The notes beneath the pieces are model-generated. The model ran no database searches, was not told where the DNA came from, and saw only the letters and a list, made by a program, of their open reading frames with translations. Made by a program: the position numbers and the translations under genes. A stretch of DNA of 64,000 bases from Microcoleus sp. FACHB-61. Lineage in GTDB: Bacteria; Cyanobacteriota; Cyanobacteriia; Cyanobacteriales; Microcoleaceae. The stretch covers positions 1 to 64,000 of the forward strand of contig JACJNY010000047.1 in NCBI GenBank assembly GCA_014695295.1, read 5' to 3'. This document shows positions 8,108 through 16,906 of the stretch, piece after piece; positions within the stretch are counted from its first letter, which is position 1; every line of letters starts with the position of its first letter.

Positions 8108-9463
8108 ATGGGGTTCTCGAAAATTTTAATCGCTAATCGGGGAGAAATAGCTCTCCGCATACTGCGCACCTGCGAGGAAATGGGGATTGCCACGGTCGCC
8201 GTTCACTCCACCGTAGACAAGCACGCCCTGCACGTCCAGTTGGCAGACGAAGCCGTTTGCATCGGCCCCCCCACCAGCAGCAAAAGCTATTTAAACATCC
8301 CCAACATCATCGCGGCAGCCCTGACGCGCAACGCCGCAGCCATTCACCCCGGTTACGGCTTCCTCGCCGAAAACGCCCGATTTGCCGAAATCTGCGCCGA
8401 CCATCAAATTACCTTCATCGGGCCGTCTCCGGCAGCAATGCGGGCGATGGGCGACAAATCCACCGCCAAAGAAACCATGCAGCGGGTGAAAGTCCCCACA
8501 GTTCCCGGTAGCGACGGATTGCTGGCGGACGATCGCGAAGCTTTGGCGATCGCCCGCGACATCGGCTATCCTGTGATGATCAAAGCCACCGCCGGCGGTG
8601 GAGGCCGCGGCATGAGGCTAGTCAGAGAAGCATCCGAACTCCCCAAACTATTCTCAGCCGCCCAAGGCGAAGCCGATGCAGCCTTCGGCAATCCCGGACT
8701 TTACCTGGAAAAATTCATCGAAAGACCCCGGCACATCGAAATCCAAATCCTCGCCGACAACTACGGTAACGTCATCCACCTCGGCGAGAGAGATTGTTCG
8801 ATTCAGCGGCGGCACCAAAAACTCCTCGAAGAAGCCCCCAGTCCCGCCCTCACCCAGAAACTGCGAGATCAAATGGGTCACGCCGCCGTCGCCGCCGCCA
8901 AATCCATCAACTACACAGGTGCCGGCACAGTCGAATTTCTGCTTGACAAATCGGGCAAGTTCTACTTCATGGAAATGAACACTCGCATCCAAGTAGAACA
9001 TCCCGTCACCGAGATGATTACAGGCCTCGACTTGATAGCCGAACAAATCCGCATCGCCCAAGGAGAAAAACTGCAAATCAAGCAAAACCAAGTAATTCTC
9101 AACGGCCACGCGATCGAGTGCCGCATCAATGCTGAAGACCCCGATCGCAACTTTCGCCCTCACCCCGGCAGAATCAGCGGTTATTTGCCTCCCGGTGGCC
9201 CCGGCGTGCGGATGGACTCTCACGTCTACACCGATTACGAAATACCCGCTTACTACGATTCTTTAATCGGTAAAGTAATTGTATGGGGGCGCGATCGACC
9301 GACAGCCATCCGCAGGATGAAACGGGCATTGCGAGAATGCGCCATCACCGGCGTCCCCACCACCCTGGGCTTCCACCAAAAAATCCTCGATTCCCCCGAG
9401 TTTCTCAGCGGCGAAGTTTACACCAATTTCGTCGAACAGTTCTTGAACCAAAACAGTCATTAG
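8108..9463 (+). CDS. accC: Biotin carboxylase subunit of acetyl-CoA carboxylase
   Basis: A 451-residue ATP-grasp enzyme that carboxylates biotin on BCCP with bicarbonate and ATP, the first half-reaction of fatty-acid synthesis. The N-terminal biotin carboxylase domain begins [16 protein letters not shown]. The glycine-rich ATP loop is [14 protein letters not shown] (about 159-172). [23 protein letters not shown] and the active-site segment [16 protein letters not shown] (about 288-303) are intact. The C-terminal domain ends in [16 protein letters not shown]. Length and motifs match the cyanobacterial enzyme. It is apparently monocistronic, as in many cyanobacteria where acc genes are scattered. 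Confidence 0.97.
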   Translation: MGFSKILIANRGEIALRILRTCEEMGIATVAVHSTVDKHALHVQLADEAVCIGPPTSSKSYLNIPNIIAAALTRNAAAIHPGYGFLAENARFAEICADHQITFIGPSPAAMRAMGDKSTAKETMQRVKVPTVPGSDGLLADDREALAIARDIGYPVMIKATAGGGGRGMRLVREASELPKLFSAAQGEADAAFGNPGLYLEKFIERPRHIEIQILADNYGNVIHLGERDCSIQRRHQKLLEEAPSPALTQKLRDQMGHAAVAAAKSINYTGAGTVEFLLDKSGKFYFMEMNTRIQVEHPVTEMITGLDLIAEQIRIAQGEKLQIKQNQVILNGHAIECRINAEDPDRNFRPHPGRISGYLPPGGPGVRMDSHVYTDYEIPAYYDSLIGKVIVWGRDRPTAIRRMKRALRECAITGVPTTLGFHQKILDSPEFLSGEVYTNFVEQFLNQNSH

Positions 9464-9556
9464 TCAATCGGTTTTGGATTTGGGATTTGGGATTTAGGAT
9501 TGAACAATTGAAGAAAGCGACCCCACGGAGCAATCCGGGGGTTTTTACCAAGCCTG

Positions 9557-9600
9557 CTTTCAGTCAACAGTCAACAGTCAACAGTCAACAGTCAACCGCC
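9557..9600. repeat. TCAACAG heptamer tandem repeat
   Basis: Five to six copies of the 7-base unit TCAACAG run from 9561 to 9597 between accC and the convergent YggT gene. Related stretches are at 38934-38984 and 52744-52775. It is of the short tandemly repeated repetitive (STRR) type known from filamentous cyanobacteria. Confidence 0.8.
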
Positions 9601-9605
9601 AACTT

Positions 9606-9890
9606 CTACATCATCATTGTCAGCAGCCCTTGCTGGCCGAGAATCATTTCTCGCAGCAAGCTACAGATACCCACCCAAATAATCGGCGTAATGTCCACCC
9701 CGCCGATCGGCGGTACAATCTTTCTAGTTACCGCTAAAAAAGGTTCCGTGGGCCAAGCAATCAGACTCAACGGCAACTTGCTCAGGTTCACCTCGGGATA
9801 CCAAGTCAGGACGATCCGAAAAATAAACAGCAAGGTCATCACGACTAGGACAGAGCCCAGAATCCAACTTGCAACGGTAATACCAGTCAT
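9606..9890 (-). CDS. YggT family membrane protein
   Basis: A 94-residue protein with two hydrophobic stretches (about residues 8-28 and 68-90) flanking the signature RIVLTWYPEVNLSKLPL then PTEPFLAVTRKIVPPIGGVDITPI. This is the YggT (Ycf19-like) family, linked in cyanobacteria and chloroplasts to thylakoid or nucleoid organisation and complex assembly. It is convergent with accC. The C-terminal TMMM is unusual but is followed directly by the stop. Confidence 0.9.
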   Translation of the reverse strand: MTGITVASWILGSVLVVMTLLFIFRIVLTWYPEVNLSKLPLSLIAWPTEPFLAVTRKIVPPIGGVDITPIIWVGICSLLREMILGQQGLLTMMM

Positions 9891-10014
9891 GGTTCTTATC
9901 TCGAAATCTTAAGTTTTGTTAAGTCGGGCATTCATAATTTTAACCGTTTCACAGGTGCGATCGAAAGTATAAAATTAATAAAAATCAAATTGTTGTAACA
10001 AAGGCTTTGAATCT

Positions 10015-10134
10015 ATGACTCCTTCTCTCGCGAACTTTTTGTACAGCCTGCTGGTGGGCGTGGTGGTTGTAGTGATTCCAGCAACGATCGCCCTGATCTT
10101 CATCAGCCAAAAAGACAAAATCAAGCGCACCTAA
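10015..10134 (+). CDS. psbX: Photosystem II protein X
   Basis: A 39-residue protein beginning MTPSLANFLYSLLVG, with one membrane helix (about residues 8-30) and the basic tail SQKDKIKRT. This is the typical length and pattern for PsbX, a small subunit near cytochrome b559 at the Q_B side of photosystem II. It is divergent from the YggT gene. There is no strong Shine-Dalgarno (AAAGGCTTTGAATCT precedes the ATG). A strong hairpin and T run lie about 75 bp downstream. Confidence 0.93.
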   Translation: MTPSLANFLYSLLVGVVVVVIPATIALIFISQKDKIKRT

Positions 10135-10207
10135 AAAGTCTGCGGGTTTCAAAGTCCGGCGTGAAAGCCAATTTTCGGCTACACGTCGGGCATTTCCCCG
10201 ATCCGAG

Positions 10208-10272
10208 AAACCTCGGCTACCAGCAACTGTGAAGGCAAAACCTTCGGTTGACTGCCAAGCTGAGGTTTTTTC
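10208..10272 (+). terminator. Long hairpin terminator after psbX
   Basis: CCTCGGCT (10211-10218) pairs with AGCTGAGG (10258-10265), followed by a run of Ts (10266-10271). The 39-base loop contains a nested GAAGGCAAAACCTTC hairpin (10231-10245). The two-level fold is larger than a simple terminator and could also be a small structured RNA. It lies between psbX and the ycf66-like gene. Confidence 0.6.
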
Positions 10273-10417
10273 CCGTTAAACTCATTATTATATGGTTCAC
10301 TTCCCAAGCTGAAACCCTGACCGCACGCTGCCCCAGAAAGCACAGTCGGGCTGGCGGACTTAATAATAGATGTAAAATCTAACTCGCTAACATAGGAAAG
10401 ACATAGGAGATAGGCTA

Positions 10418-11230
10418 ATGGTCAATTTAGGATTGAACTGGAGCAGCCTGCTAGGGATCATCCTAGCAGTTGCAGGGGCAGGACTGTATTTTCTGCGATC
10501 GTGGCGTCCCAAACTAGCCCGAGACCACGATATTTTTTTTGCAGCAGTCGGCTTGCTGTGCGGTGGTATTCTGTTATTTCAAGGGTGGCGGCTTGACCCA
10601 ATCCTGGCATTCGGTCAATTTCTGCTCAGCGGTACCGCCATATTTTTTGCAGCAGAAAGCATTAAGCTGCGAGGAGCGACCACAGCCCAAGCCAAAACTC
10701 GCGCCCAATACGTAGATGAAGAGCGGCCCGTCAGCAACGCCTACGGTTACGACGGCTACGATGCCGAAATGGAGCAGCTAGAACCAGAGGAAGACTACCC
10801 GCAGCGTCCCCGGATCAGAGGCAGCCAAGACTACCGTTCCTCCCGGGAAGCCTACGACGACGAGCCCCGCCGCCGTCCCTCGAATCGCAACGGCAGCGTT
10901 AACACCTCCAAGCCCGAGTCGCCCGATCGATCGTCATCGCGCAAACGTCCCGGACGCCCGGAAGTCCCGCCCGCCGATCGGTCTGACAACTGGGACGTTC
11001 CAGAGAACCCCGAAGAAAGACCGACCCGCAGCCGTAGCAGTCGCCCCCCAGCTTCGGAAAACCGCAGCTCCGATACGCCGCCGAGAACGAAAAAAACCCG
11101 TCCGACAGAAGCATCGAGGTCTCGCCCCAGCAACCGCGACGTGGAAGCACCGCCGTCAGACTACGTGGAGTATCGACCTGTAGAATACCCGGAAGACCAA
11201 CCGGATAATTCCCCCAGTTTCGACAAATAG
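10418..11230 (+). CDS. Ycf66 family protein
   Basis: A 270-residue protein. The N-terminal 95 residues hold three membrane segments, beginning with WSSLLGIILAVAGAGLYFLRSW, and match the Ycf66 family found in cyanobacteria and some plastids. Residues 105-270 are a low-complexity Arg/Ser/Pro/Glu-rich tail of the kind that varies between species. A good ribosome binding site (AGGAGA) lies 9 bases before the ATG. Function is unknown. The family is confined to the photosynthetic lineage. Confidence 0.85.
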   Translation: MVNLGLNWSSLLGIILAVAGAGLYFLRSWRPKLARDHDIFFAAVGLLCGGILLFQGWRLDPILAFGQFLLSGTAIFFAAESIKLRGATTAQAKTRAQYVDEERPVSNAYGYDGYDAEMEQLEPEEDYPQRPRIRGSQDYRSSREAYDDEPRRRPSNRNGSVNTSKPESPDRSSSRKRPGRPEVPPADRSDNWDVPENPEERPTRSRSSRPPASENRSSDTPPRTKKTRPTEASRSRPSNRDVEAPPSDYVEYRPVEYPEDQPDNSPSFDK

Positions 11231-11510
11231 CCAAACATAAGTAGGTGGGTGAAACTAAACATTTATCCCGCAGCTCCGGCTTGCGACACCGCAGAACTCT
11301 AAGTTGCGTTTATTGATACCCATCTACTTATTATCAGATATTAGAGTTATTAAAAAGACTGTAAATTGCGAGTGTGAAACCGCAGACAAACGCAGCTCTA
11401 CACAGATAAAAGCTAATTTTTTGTAAAAAAAAAATTTCCCTACCGAACCACTGGAACTAATCGACAGCATAATAATCTAAATATAAAATCCCAAATGTTA
11501 AATCAGCAAG

Positions 11511-12635
11511 ATGCCATTACTCGAAATAGGAGATCCGGCTCCTGGGTTTTCCCTTCCTTCTACAAATAACCCCTTATTTCATTTCTCGACGGTTGGCGGC
11601 CGGCGAGTCGTGCTGTTTTTCTTTGGCAGCGCAGCTTTTGCACAAATCCAAGTTATCCTCAAAAGCTTTCAAGAGCTATCAGAGGAATTCCAAAGCTTGC
11701 AAATACTGCGGTTCGGAGTGAGCGTTGACCCAGCAGACAAAGAACAAAACAGACCGACAACAATTGCTCCGTCATTCCTCTTTTTCTGGGATTTGGATAA
11801 AACAGTCAGCCAGCAGTACGGTGTTTCCCAAGATGTCGAACAAAATGGAGTTGCCGGAGTTCACTATGCACCCCAAACTTTTGTTCTCAACGAAAACCTT
11901 CAGGTAATTAACATTTTGCCGATGGGCGAACCGCACCAACACGCCCAGCAAGTATTAGATTTTCTCAAAATTTTGCCCCCAATTGAGGAACCTCGACCCA
12001 TTACTGCCCACGCCCCCGTGTTGGTAATTCCTAACGTTTTAAACAAAGCATCTTGCCGTAGTTTGATCGATATGTACAAAGCTCATGGTGGCAGTCCCTC
12101 GGGCTTTATGAGGCAAGTAGAGGGAAAAACAGTTGGCATTCACGACGACACTTTCAAGAAGCGCCGAGATTTCTTTATTGAAGACGAGGATTTCCAGCGA
12201 CAGTTGAATACGATTATTCTGCGCCGGGTGCGGCCGGAAATTGAAAAAGCTTTTCAGTTTACAATTACCAGGTTTGAACGGTATTTGATAGGTTGTTACG
12301 ATGCCCAGAGCGGCGGTTATTTTCGGCCGCACCGCGACAACACTAGCAAAGCTACGCTGCACCGCAGGTTTGCGATGACGCTAAACTTGAATGTGGGAGA
12401 GTACACGGGGGGATTTTTACGGTTTCCAGAGTACGCGCCGCACGGTTATAAAGGGGATTCTGGCACGGCGATTATTTTTTCGTGTTCTTTGCTGCATGAA
12501 GCGACGCCGGTGATTAGCGGCCAGCGTTTTGCTTTGCTGTCTTTTTTCTACGGCAATGATGATGCAGAGGTGCGGAAAGCTAATTTTAAGTATTTAGCTG
12601 CTGATTCAGATTCCCGAATTGGAGAACCGGCGTGA
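11511..12635 (+). CDS. Redoxin-like domain fused to a 2-oxoglutarate/Fe(II) oxygenase (prolyl-4-hydroxylase type)
   Basis: A 374-residue fusion. Residues 1-155 follow a peroxiredoxin/AhpC-TSA fold (IGDPAPGFSLPSTN, VVLFFFGSAAFAQ, FLFFWDLDKTVSQQYGVS), but the position of the peroxidatic Cys reads GSAAFAQ without Cys. Residues 165-365 are a P4H-type oxygenase with the iron ligands HRD (about 274-276) and the distal His in SLLHEATPV (about 328). The 2-oxoglutarate Arg is in GQRFALLSFFY (about 341). The oxygenase half therefore looks active and the redoxin half not. The fusion order is known from cyanobacteria. The substrate is unknown. It is preceded by 280 bp with no recognisable element apart from AT-rich sequence. 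Confidence 0.85.
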   Translation: MPLLEIGDPAPGFSLPSTNNPLFHFSTVGGRRVVLFFFGSAAFAQIQVILKSFQELSEEFQSLQILRFGVSVDPADKEQNRPTTIAPSFLFFWDLDKTVSQQYGVSQDVEQNGVAGVHYAPQTFVLNENLQVINILPMGEPHQHAQQVLDFLKILPPIEEPRPITAHAPVLVIPNVLNKASCRSLIDMYKAHGGSPSGFMRQVEGKTVGIHDDTFKKRRDFFIEDEDFQRQLNTIILRRVRPEIEKAFQFTITRFERYLIGCYDAQSGGYFRPHRDNTSKATLHRRFAMTLNLNVGEYTGGFLRFPEYAPHGYKGDSGTAIIFSCSLLHEATPVISGQRFALLSFFYGNDDAEVRKANFKYLAADSDSRIGEPA

Positions 12636-12746
12636 GGAAGGTCACTACCGTGGTGCAAGTCCTAAAATAATTACAGAAGGTAGTTAGCGGTTAGCCACAA
12701 AACCTAATTCCTAGCTACAGATCGCTAAATACTAAAATCGATCGCC

Positions 12747-14195
12747 ATGAATTTAAAACTTCTAAGTTTAGCAGTATCGGGAATTTTAACGGTTGGGGTA
12801 ACAACCAGCGCCAGTGCGGTTGTTACGACCTCTCCTGTGCGGCAATCAACAGATTTAACTGAATTTAAGTCGGTGCATTCCCAGGGTGCGATCGCCCAAA
12901 ATGTCGCAGAACAAACAAATATTCGGGTCTACGAAACAGCCAGCCCTGCGGTTGTTAGCGTCGATACCGGTAAATCTAACGGTAGCGGCACAATTATCAG
13001 CCCTGACGGCATGGTCTTAACGAACGCCCACGTTGTTTCGGCAGGCGGTACCGTGAATATAGTTCTTTCAGACGGCAGAAAACTTGTGGCCGATGTCGTC
13101 GGATTCGGCGAAGACGGTCTAGACTTAGCCGTGGTTAAGATTCGCGGTCAAAACAACTTGCCCACCATTCCTTTAGCCCGTCCCGGTTCTGTGAAAGTCG
13201 GGCAACAAGCATTTGCGATCGGCAATCCATTCGGTCAATTTCAAGGTACTTTTACAGTCGGAATCGTCAGCCGCATCGACCAGCAACGGGGCTTAATTCA
13301 AACCGACGCCGCCATCAATCCTGGCAATTCTGGAGGGCCGCTGCTCAACAGTTCAGGAGAATTAATCGGCGTCAATACTTCTATTTTTACTCGCGGTCGG
13401 GGCGGTGGCAGTATCGGTATCGGTTTTGCAATTTCAGCAGACAAAGTACCCGCTTTCCTGACAGCGGTACGAGAAGGGCGAGCTCCCCGCGTGGCTCAAA
13501 CCCGATCGCCCTTTGGCAACAAATCACCTCAAAAAGTTGCGTTAAACGGGCCCGCCGTCAGCGGAAAACTTACCAACGAGTCTAGCGTTCTGCCCACCGA
13601 CAACAGCTTTTTTGACCTCTACTCCTTTGAGGGAAAAGCGGGCCAGCAAATCACAATAGAAATGAAAAGTCAAGAGATAGACCCTTATTTAATATTGCTC
13701 GGGCCCAACCAGCGCGAAATCGCTCAAGATGATGACGGAGCCGGCAGTAAAGACGCCCGAATTACAGTCAGGCTGCCAGCAGACGGCACTTACACGTTAG
13801 TGGCTAATTCCTACGAAGCTAGGCAGTCGGGGGCTTATACGTTAGAACTGAAAGCGAGTGGTGCTACCGCGCCTTCTCGGGCGATTTTGCAAGAAGAAGA
13901 CGCTTTAGTCGCAGGCGGCCCGGTATTGCCGTCTGACAAGAGTCTGTATCGCGAGTATACTTTTGAAGGTCGATCGGGTCAGTCTGTAGCCATTTCCCTC
14001 GAAAGTACAGATTTCGATCCCTATGTGGCTATCTTTGGCCCTAACGGCCGATTAGTGGCAGAAAATGACGATGCGAGCGATTCGACTAAAAATGCGTTTC
14101 TGAGCGTTACTTTGCCCGCTACGGGTCGCTACCGCGTAATTGTCAATGCTTACGATGCTTCGGGCCGGGGTCGTTACACTCTAACTGTCCGTTGA
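12747..14195 (+). CDS. Secreted trypsin-like serine protease with two PPC domains
   Basis: A 482-residue protein. It has a signal peptide (MNLKLLSLAVSGILTVGVTTSASA), then an S1C protease domain (about residues 50-235) with the DegP/HhoA triad: His in LTNAHVV (about 94), Asp in GLDLAVVKI (about 126) and Ser in NPGNSGGPL (about 195). Instead of the PDZ domain of HtrA proteins there are two bacterial pre-peptidase C-terminal (PPC) beta domains (about 265-370 and 385-482), each with a YTFEG/YSFEG entry and a YTL(E/T) exit. It is likely periplasmic or extracellular. The second PPC copy closely resembles the single PPC of the next gene. Confidence 0.88.
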   Translation: MNLKLLSLAVSGILTVGVTTSASAVVTTSPVRQSTDLTEFKSVHSQGAIAQNVAEQTNIRVYETASPAVVSVDTGKSNGSGTIISPDGMVLTNAHVVSAGGTVNIVLSDGRKLVADVVGFGEDGLDLAVVKIRGQNNLPTIPLARPGSVKVGQQAFAIGNPFGQFQGTFTVGIVSRIDQQRGLIQTDAAINPGNSGGPLLNSSGELIGVNTSIFTRGRGGGSIGIGFAISADKVPAFLTAVREGRAPRVAQTRSPFGNKSPQKVALNGPAVSGKLTNESSVLPTDNSFFDLYSFEGKAGQQITIEMKSQEIDPYLILLGPNQREIAQDDDGAGSKDARITVRLPADGTYTLVANSYEARQSGAYTLELKASGATAPSRAILQEEDALVAGGPVLPSDKSLYREYTFEGRSGQSVAISLESTDFDPYVAIFGPNGRLVAENDDASDSTKNAFLSVTLPATGRYRVIVNAYDASGRGRYTLTVR

Positions 14196-14198
14196 AAA

Positions 14199-14325
14199 TG
14201 GGTAATGGGTAATTGGGAATTGGTAATTGGGAATTGGGAATTGGTTGAATTATTTTTCTTCCTTTTTCTTCTTTTTTCTTCCTTCCTTTCTTTTTCCTTC
14301 TTCCTGCTTTCTTCTTTGCAAATCG
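14199..14325. repeat. GGTAATTGGGAATT and polypyrimidine low-complexity repeats
   Basis: Positions 14199-14246 hold five or six units of GG(T/G)AATTGGG, followed by a TTCTTCC-rich polypyrimidine tract to about 14321. The opposite strand reads as the GAAGGAAGAAGG purine repeat. Both types recur at 58980-59090, and the purine repeat also recurs inside three coding genes. It fills the whole gap between the protease and the next PPC gene. Confidence 0.8.
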
Positions 14326-14334
14326 AGGTAATTC

Positions 14335-14955
14335 ATGCGTCAAGTTAGATTTTGGGCGATCGCGCCAATTGCTCTACTAGCTACTTTTTCTGGTAAGCCG
14401 GCTCTCTCCCTACCAGTTTCAAATTTAAGTGGAGTTGCTAACAGCAGTTCCACCCTCATTTCAGCAGAATTCCCTCAAAATTTAACTGATGCGAACCCTG
14501 CTGCCAAGGCTGTTGTAGCTCAAGCAAGCCCCAACCCGTCGCCATCACCACAGAGTTCGCCAACTCAGAACCCAACTGTAGAACCTCGGTCGAGTCCTGA
14601 TGCGGGTTCATCTAAGGTCATTTTAGAGCAAAACGGAGAACTCACCCCTGCTAAGTCTTCTGTACTGCCCTCGGACAGCAGTTTGTACGACGAGTATACC
14701 TTTGAAGGTACTCAGGGTCAGAAAGTGGTTATTACCGTAGAAAGTACCGATTTTGATACTTACCTCGCTATTTTCAACTCCCAGGGCGAGATAGTTGCAG
14801 AAAATGATGATGTCACGCAGCAAAATTCCAATTCTGAGCTTACTGTTACCTTGTCTGCGAGCGGTCGCTACCGCGTCATTGTCAATGCTTACGATCCGCC
14901 TCCAAAAGGTAGAGGCAAGTACAGTTTGACCGTCCGCGAAACAATTGGAAATTAG
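14335..14955 (+). CDS. Secreted single-PPC-domain protein
   Basis: A 206-residue protein with a signal peptide (residues 1-25, ending near KPALS), a Pro/Ser-rich linker (about 62-88), and one PPC beta domain (about 97-202). The PPC domain is nearly parallel to the last domain of the upstream protease: both have LPSD.SLY.EYTFEG, VAENDD and GRYRVIVNAYD. No catalytic domain is present. It probably arose by duplication of the protease C-terminus and may act as an extracellular binding module. The two genes are 139 bp apart with repeats between. Confidence 0.8.
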   Translation: MRQVRFWAIAPIALLATFSGKPALSLPVSNLSGVANSSSTLISAEFPQNLTDANPAAKAVVAQASPNPSPSPQSSPTQNPTVEPRSSPDAGSSKVILEQNGELTPAKSSVLPSDSSLYDEYTFEGTQGQKVVITVESTDFDTYLAIFNSQGEIVAENDDVTQQNSNSELTVTLSASGRYRVIVNAYDPPPKGRGKYSLTVRETIGN

Positions 14956-14977
14956 TTTGAACGAAACTTAGCACTAA

Positions 14978-14999
14978 GGACACGGCAATGCCGTGTCCC
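14978..14999. repeat. GGACACGGC..GCCGTGTCC hairpin repeat
   Basis: A perfect inverted repeat with a three-base loop, 23 bp after the PPC gene stop, from the same family as 403-465. It could fold in the mRNA tail but lacks a T run. Confidence 0.7.
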
Positions 15000-15135
15000 T
15001 ATAATGCTAGGTCGATCGCGCTACAAGTAACTGCGATCGACCTTTGTACTTCTACAACACCCTGTTTGCGATACCGTTTTGGTAAATTTATGTGTTTTTC
15101 TGCAACTATAAGTCTCATAATCTTGTACTTCATTT

Positions 15136-15262
15136 TATAGAGCAATCCTAAATGAGTTGTAAAAAGATGTAGGGGTAGTGTCCCCGTGCCTACCCCGGCC
15201 AAAGGGCAACCACGGGGGGTTTGCCCCTACAAGAATTACACAAATGATTTAGGATTGCTATA
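15136..15262. mobile_element. MITE-like element with TATAGCAATCCTAAAT ends
   Basis: The left end TATAGAGCAATCCTAAAT (15136-15153) and the inverted right end ATTTAGGATTGCTATA (15247-15262) flank about 127 bp that contain GTAGGGGTAG...GCCCCTAC hairpin sequence. TA at each outer edge fits the TA target of IS630/Tc1-type elements. The outer TATAGCAA is shared with the ends of the IS630 element at 26372-27340. No coding capacity. Confidence 0.6.
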
Positions 15263-15278
15263 GAGCTGTTAAAAGTAG

Positions 15279-15325
15279 AATGGAAGCTGAAAAAATCTCT
15301 ATATTTTTTCAGCTTCCATTTTTAA
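15279..15325. terminator. Strong hairpin terminator for the hli gene
   Basis: AATGGAAGCTGAAAAAAT (15279-15296) and its exact complement (15303-15320) form an 18-bp stem with a 6-base loop, flanked by A- and T-rich runs. It lies 16 bp past the Hli stop codon and can act in either direction. Confidence 0.75.
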
Positions 15326-15340
15326 TTAATTTTGATTAAT

Positions 15341-15532
15341 TTAACGCAGGCCTAGCCAGGTGAAAAAATCCTGGCGGGTGAAGAATTCTAGCAGCAAAAG
15401 TCCCACGAATCCCACCATCGCAAATCGGCCGTTGATTTGTTCTGCATAGGCATTCCACCCAAACGCTGGTTCTGCTTGTTTTGGGGTATTTGGGGTTGTC
15501 GGTTTTGGGGATGGAGGAGTTTTAGCAGTCAT
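15341..15532 (-). CDS. High-light-inducible protein (Hli/Scp, one-helix CAB-like)
   Basis: A 63-residue protein. A Pro/Lys/Thr-rich N-terminus leads to the Hli motif GWNAYAEQINGRFAMVGFVGL (about residues 25-45), a single membrane helix with the chlorophyll-binding ExxNGR and its partner residues, then the LEFFTRQDFFTWLGL tail. Hli proteins bind chlorophyll and carotenoid and protect photosystem assembly under stress. The TRQDFF.WLGL ending is typical of the ScpB/HliC-D size class, but I cannot assign the exact paralogue. Confidence 0.92.
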   Translation of the reverse strand: MTAKTPPSPKPTTPNTPKQAEPAFGWNAYAEQINGRFAMVGFVGLLLLEFFTRQDFFTWLGLR

Positions 15533-15626
15533 TTAAAAGTTTTGAGTTTCGTGTTTTGAGTGATGACTTTTGGGAAGCTTTGCGATCGCACAACTTGTAA
15601 TTTACCAGGAAAATGACAGCCGATCG

Positions 15627-16643
15627 CTAATCTGCTGACTTTTCTAAACTTTGAACCGATTCGATCAGATTTCGCACGGTTTCAGTACCTTCAGAAGGCT
15701 CAAAAAACAGCGGGAACTTGCCGCGAGCGATCATTCTCAAACCCAACGGGCCCAGACTCAGCAAACCTTTAACGTCGCGGAAGTAGTTTCCTACTACTTC
15801 GATGCCAAATTTGCGCTCGTCTATCCAGCCGCCTTCTTTGACGAGATCGATTAAAACTTTGCGGTGGCGGATAGATCGACTCGCTTGGTCGTCTTTGCGA
15901 TCGAGAATCTCTTGTTTAATCTTACCAATCTGATCCATCGGGGCGACTTCCATCGGGCAAACCGAGTTGCAGTAGTAACAGCGCGTGCATCCCCAGACGC
16001 CTGCGGTGCCTTCGTTGTATTTTTCCAGTCGATTTTCGGTTTCGTTGTCGCGGGAGTCGGCGATCGTGCGGTAAGCTTTGGCGAGGGCGTGGGGGCCGAC
16101 AAATTCCGGGTTGACTTCGCGGGCGTTGCACTCCGAATAGCAAGCGCCGCAGAGGATGCAGTTGCCTGTTTGGTCGAGTTTCGATCGCTCTTCTGGAGTT
16201 TGCAGAAATTCGCGTTCTGGAATTGCTCGCGAGGCTGTGCTGACATAGGGTTCAACTGCTTCCAGGTTGTCCCAAAAACTGGTCATGTCAACAACTAAAT
16301 CTTTAATTACCGGCATATTTCCCATTGGGGCGACGGTGATTTCTGGGATGAAATCGGCAGGCTTTTCTGCTGAGCTGGAATGGGCTATTGTTTGCAGTCT
16401 TGCGAGTTCGCTGGCCACATTTTCTTTACAAGCTAATGCCGAGCGACCGTTAATTCGCATAGAACAACTGCCACAAATTGTATTGCGACAATTTTTGCGG
16501 AAAGCTAAAGTGCCGTCGTGTTCCCACTTGATGCTGTTGAGGCAGTCGAGGATGGTATTGCTCTCTTCCACGTCTAGGGTGTAAGTGTGAACCCGGGGAG
16601 CCTCGTTTTGATTTTGGCGGACTACGTTAAAGCGGACTTTCAT
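15627..16643 (-). CDS. sdhB: Succinate dehydrogenase iron-sulfur subunit
   Basis: A 338-residue protein. The N-terminal [2Fe-2S] ferredoxin domain has CRNTICGSCSMRINGRSALAC (about 53-73, with an upstream spacing typical of SdhB). The C-terminal domain has CILCGACYSEC (about 162-172) and CTRCYYCNSVCPMEV (about 220-234) for the [4Fe-4S] and [3Fe-4S] clusters. It is about 100 residues longer than the E. coli protein, as is usual in cyanobacteria, with a C-terminal extension. It feeds electrons from succinate to plastoquinone in the thylakoid respiratory chain. sdhA is not in the window, consistent with scattered sdh genes in this phylum. Confidence 0.93.
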   Translation of the reverse strand: MKVRFNVVRQNQNEAPRVHTYTLDVEESNTILDCLNSIKWEHDGTLAFRKNCRNTICGSCSMRINGRSALACKENVASELARLQTIAHSSSAEKPADFIPEITVAPMGNMPVIKDLVVDMTSFWDNLEAVEPYVSTASRAIPEREFLQTPEERSKLDQTGNCILCGACYSECNAREVNPEFVGPHALAKAYRTIADSRDNETENRLEKYNEGTAGVWGCTRCYYCNSVCPMEVAPMDQIGKIKQEILDRKDDQASRSIRHRKVLIDLVKEGGWIDERKFGIEVVGNYFRDVKGLLSLGPLGLRMIARGKFPLFFEPSEGTETVRNLIESVQSLEKSAD

Positions 16644-16906
16644 ATTTTGAGCGAGGAATTTAGTGTCTATTTTTGAATGAGGAATGTAGTGTCTATTTTA
16701 AGCTGAATTTTCTGGTTTGGTAAAAAGCTCTTATTTTTTTCAACTACCTAAAGTAAGAGATTTAACCAGCTTTATTATTGCTTGATAAGAGGCAATAAGT
16801 CCTAAGTCATAAATCCTAAATTATAACTTTTTTAAGCGGATTTTTTGAGATGTTAATAGGAGAGACAAGTAATTGATCGCTGCAGTTCGCGACTCGGAGG
16901 TGCCTG

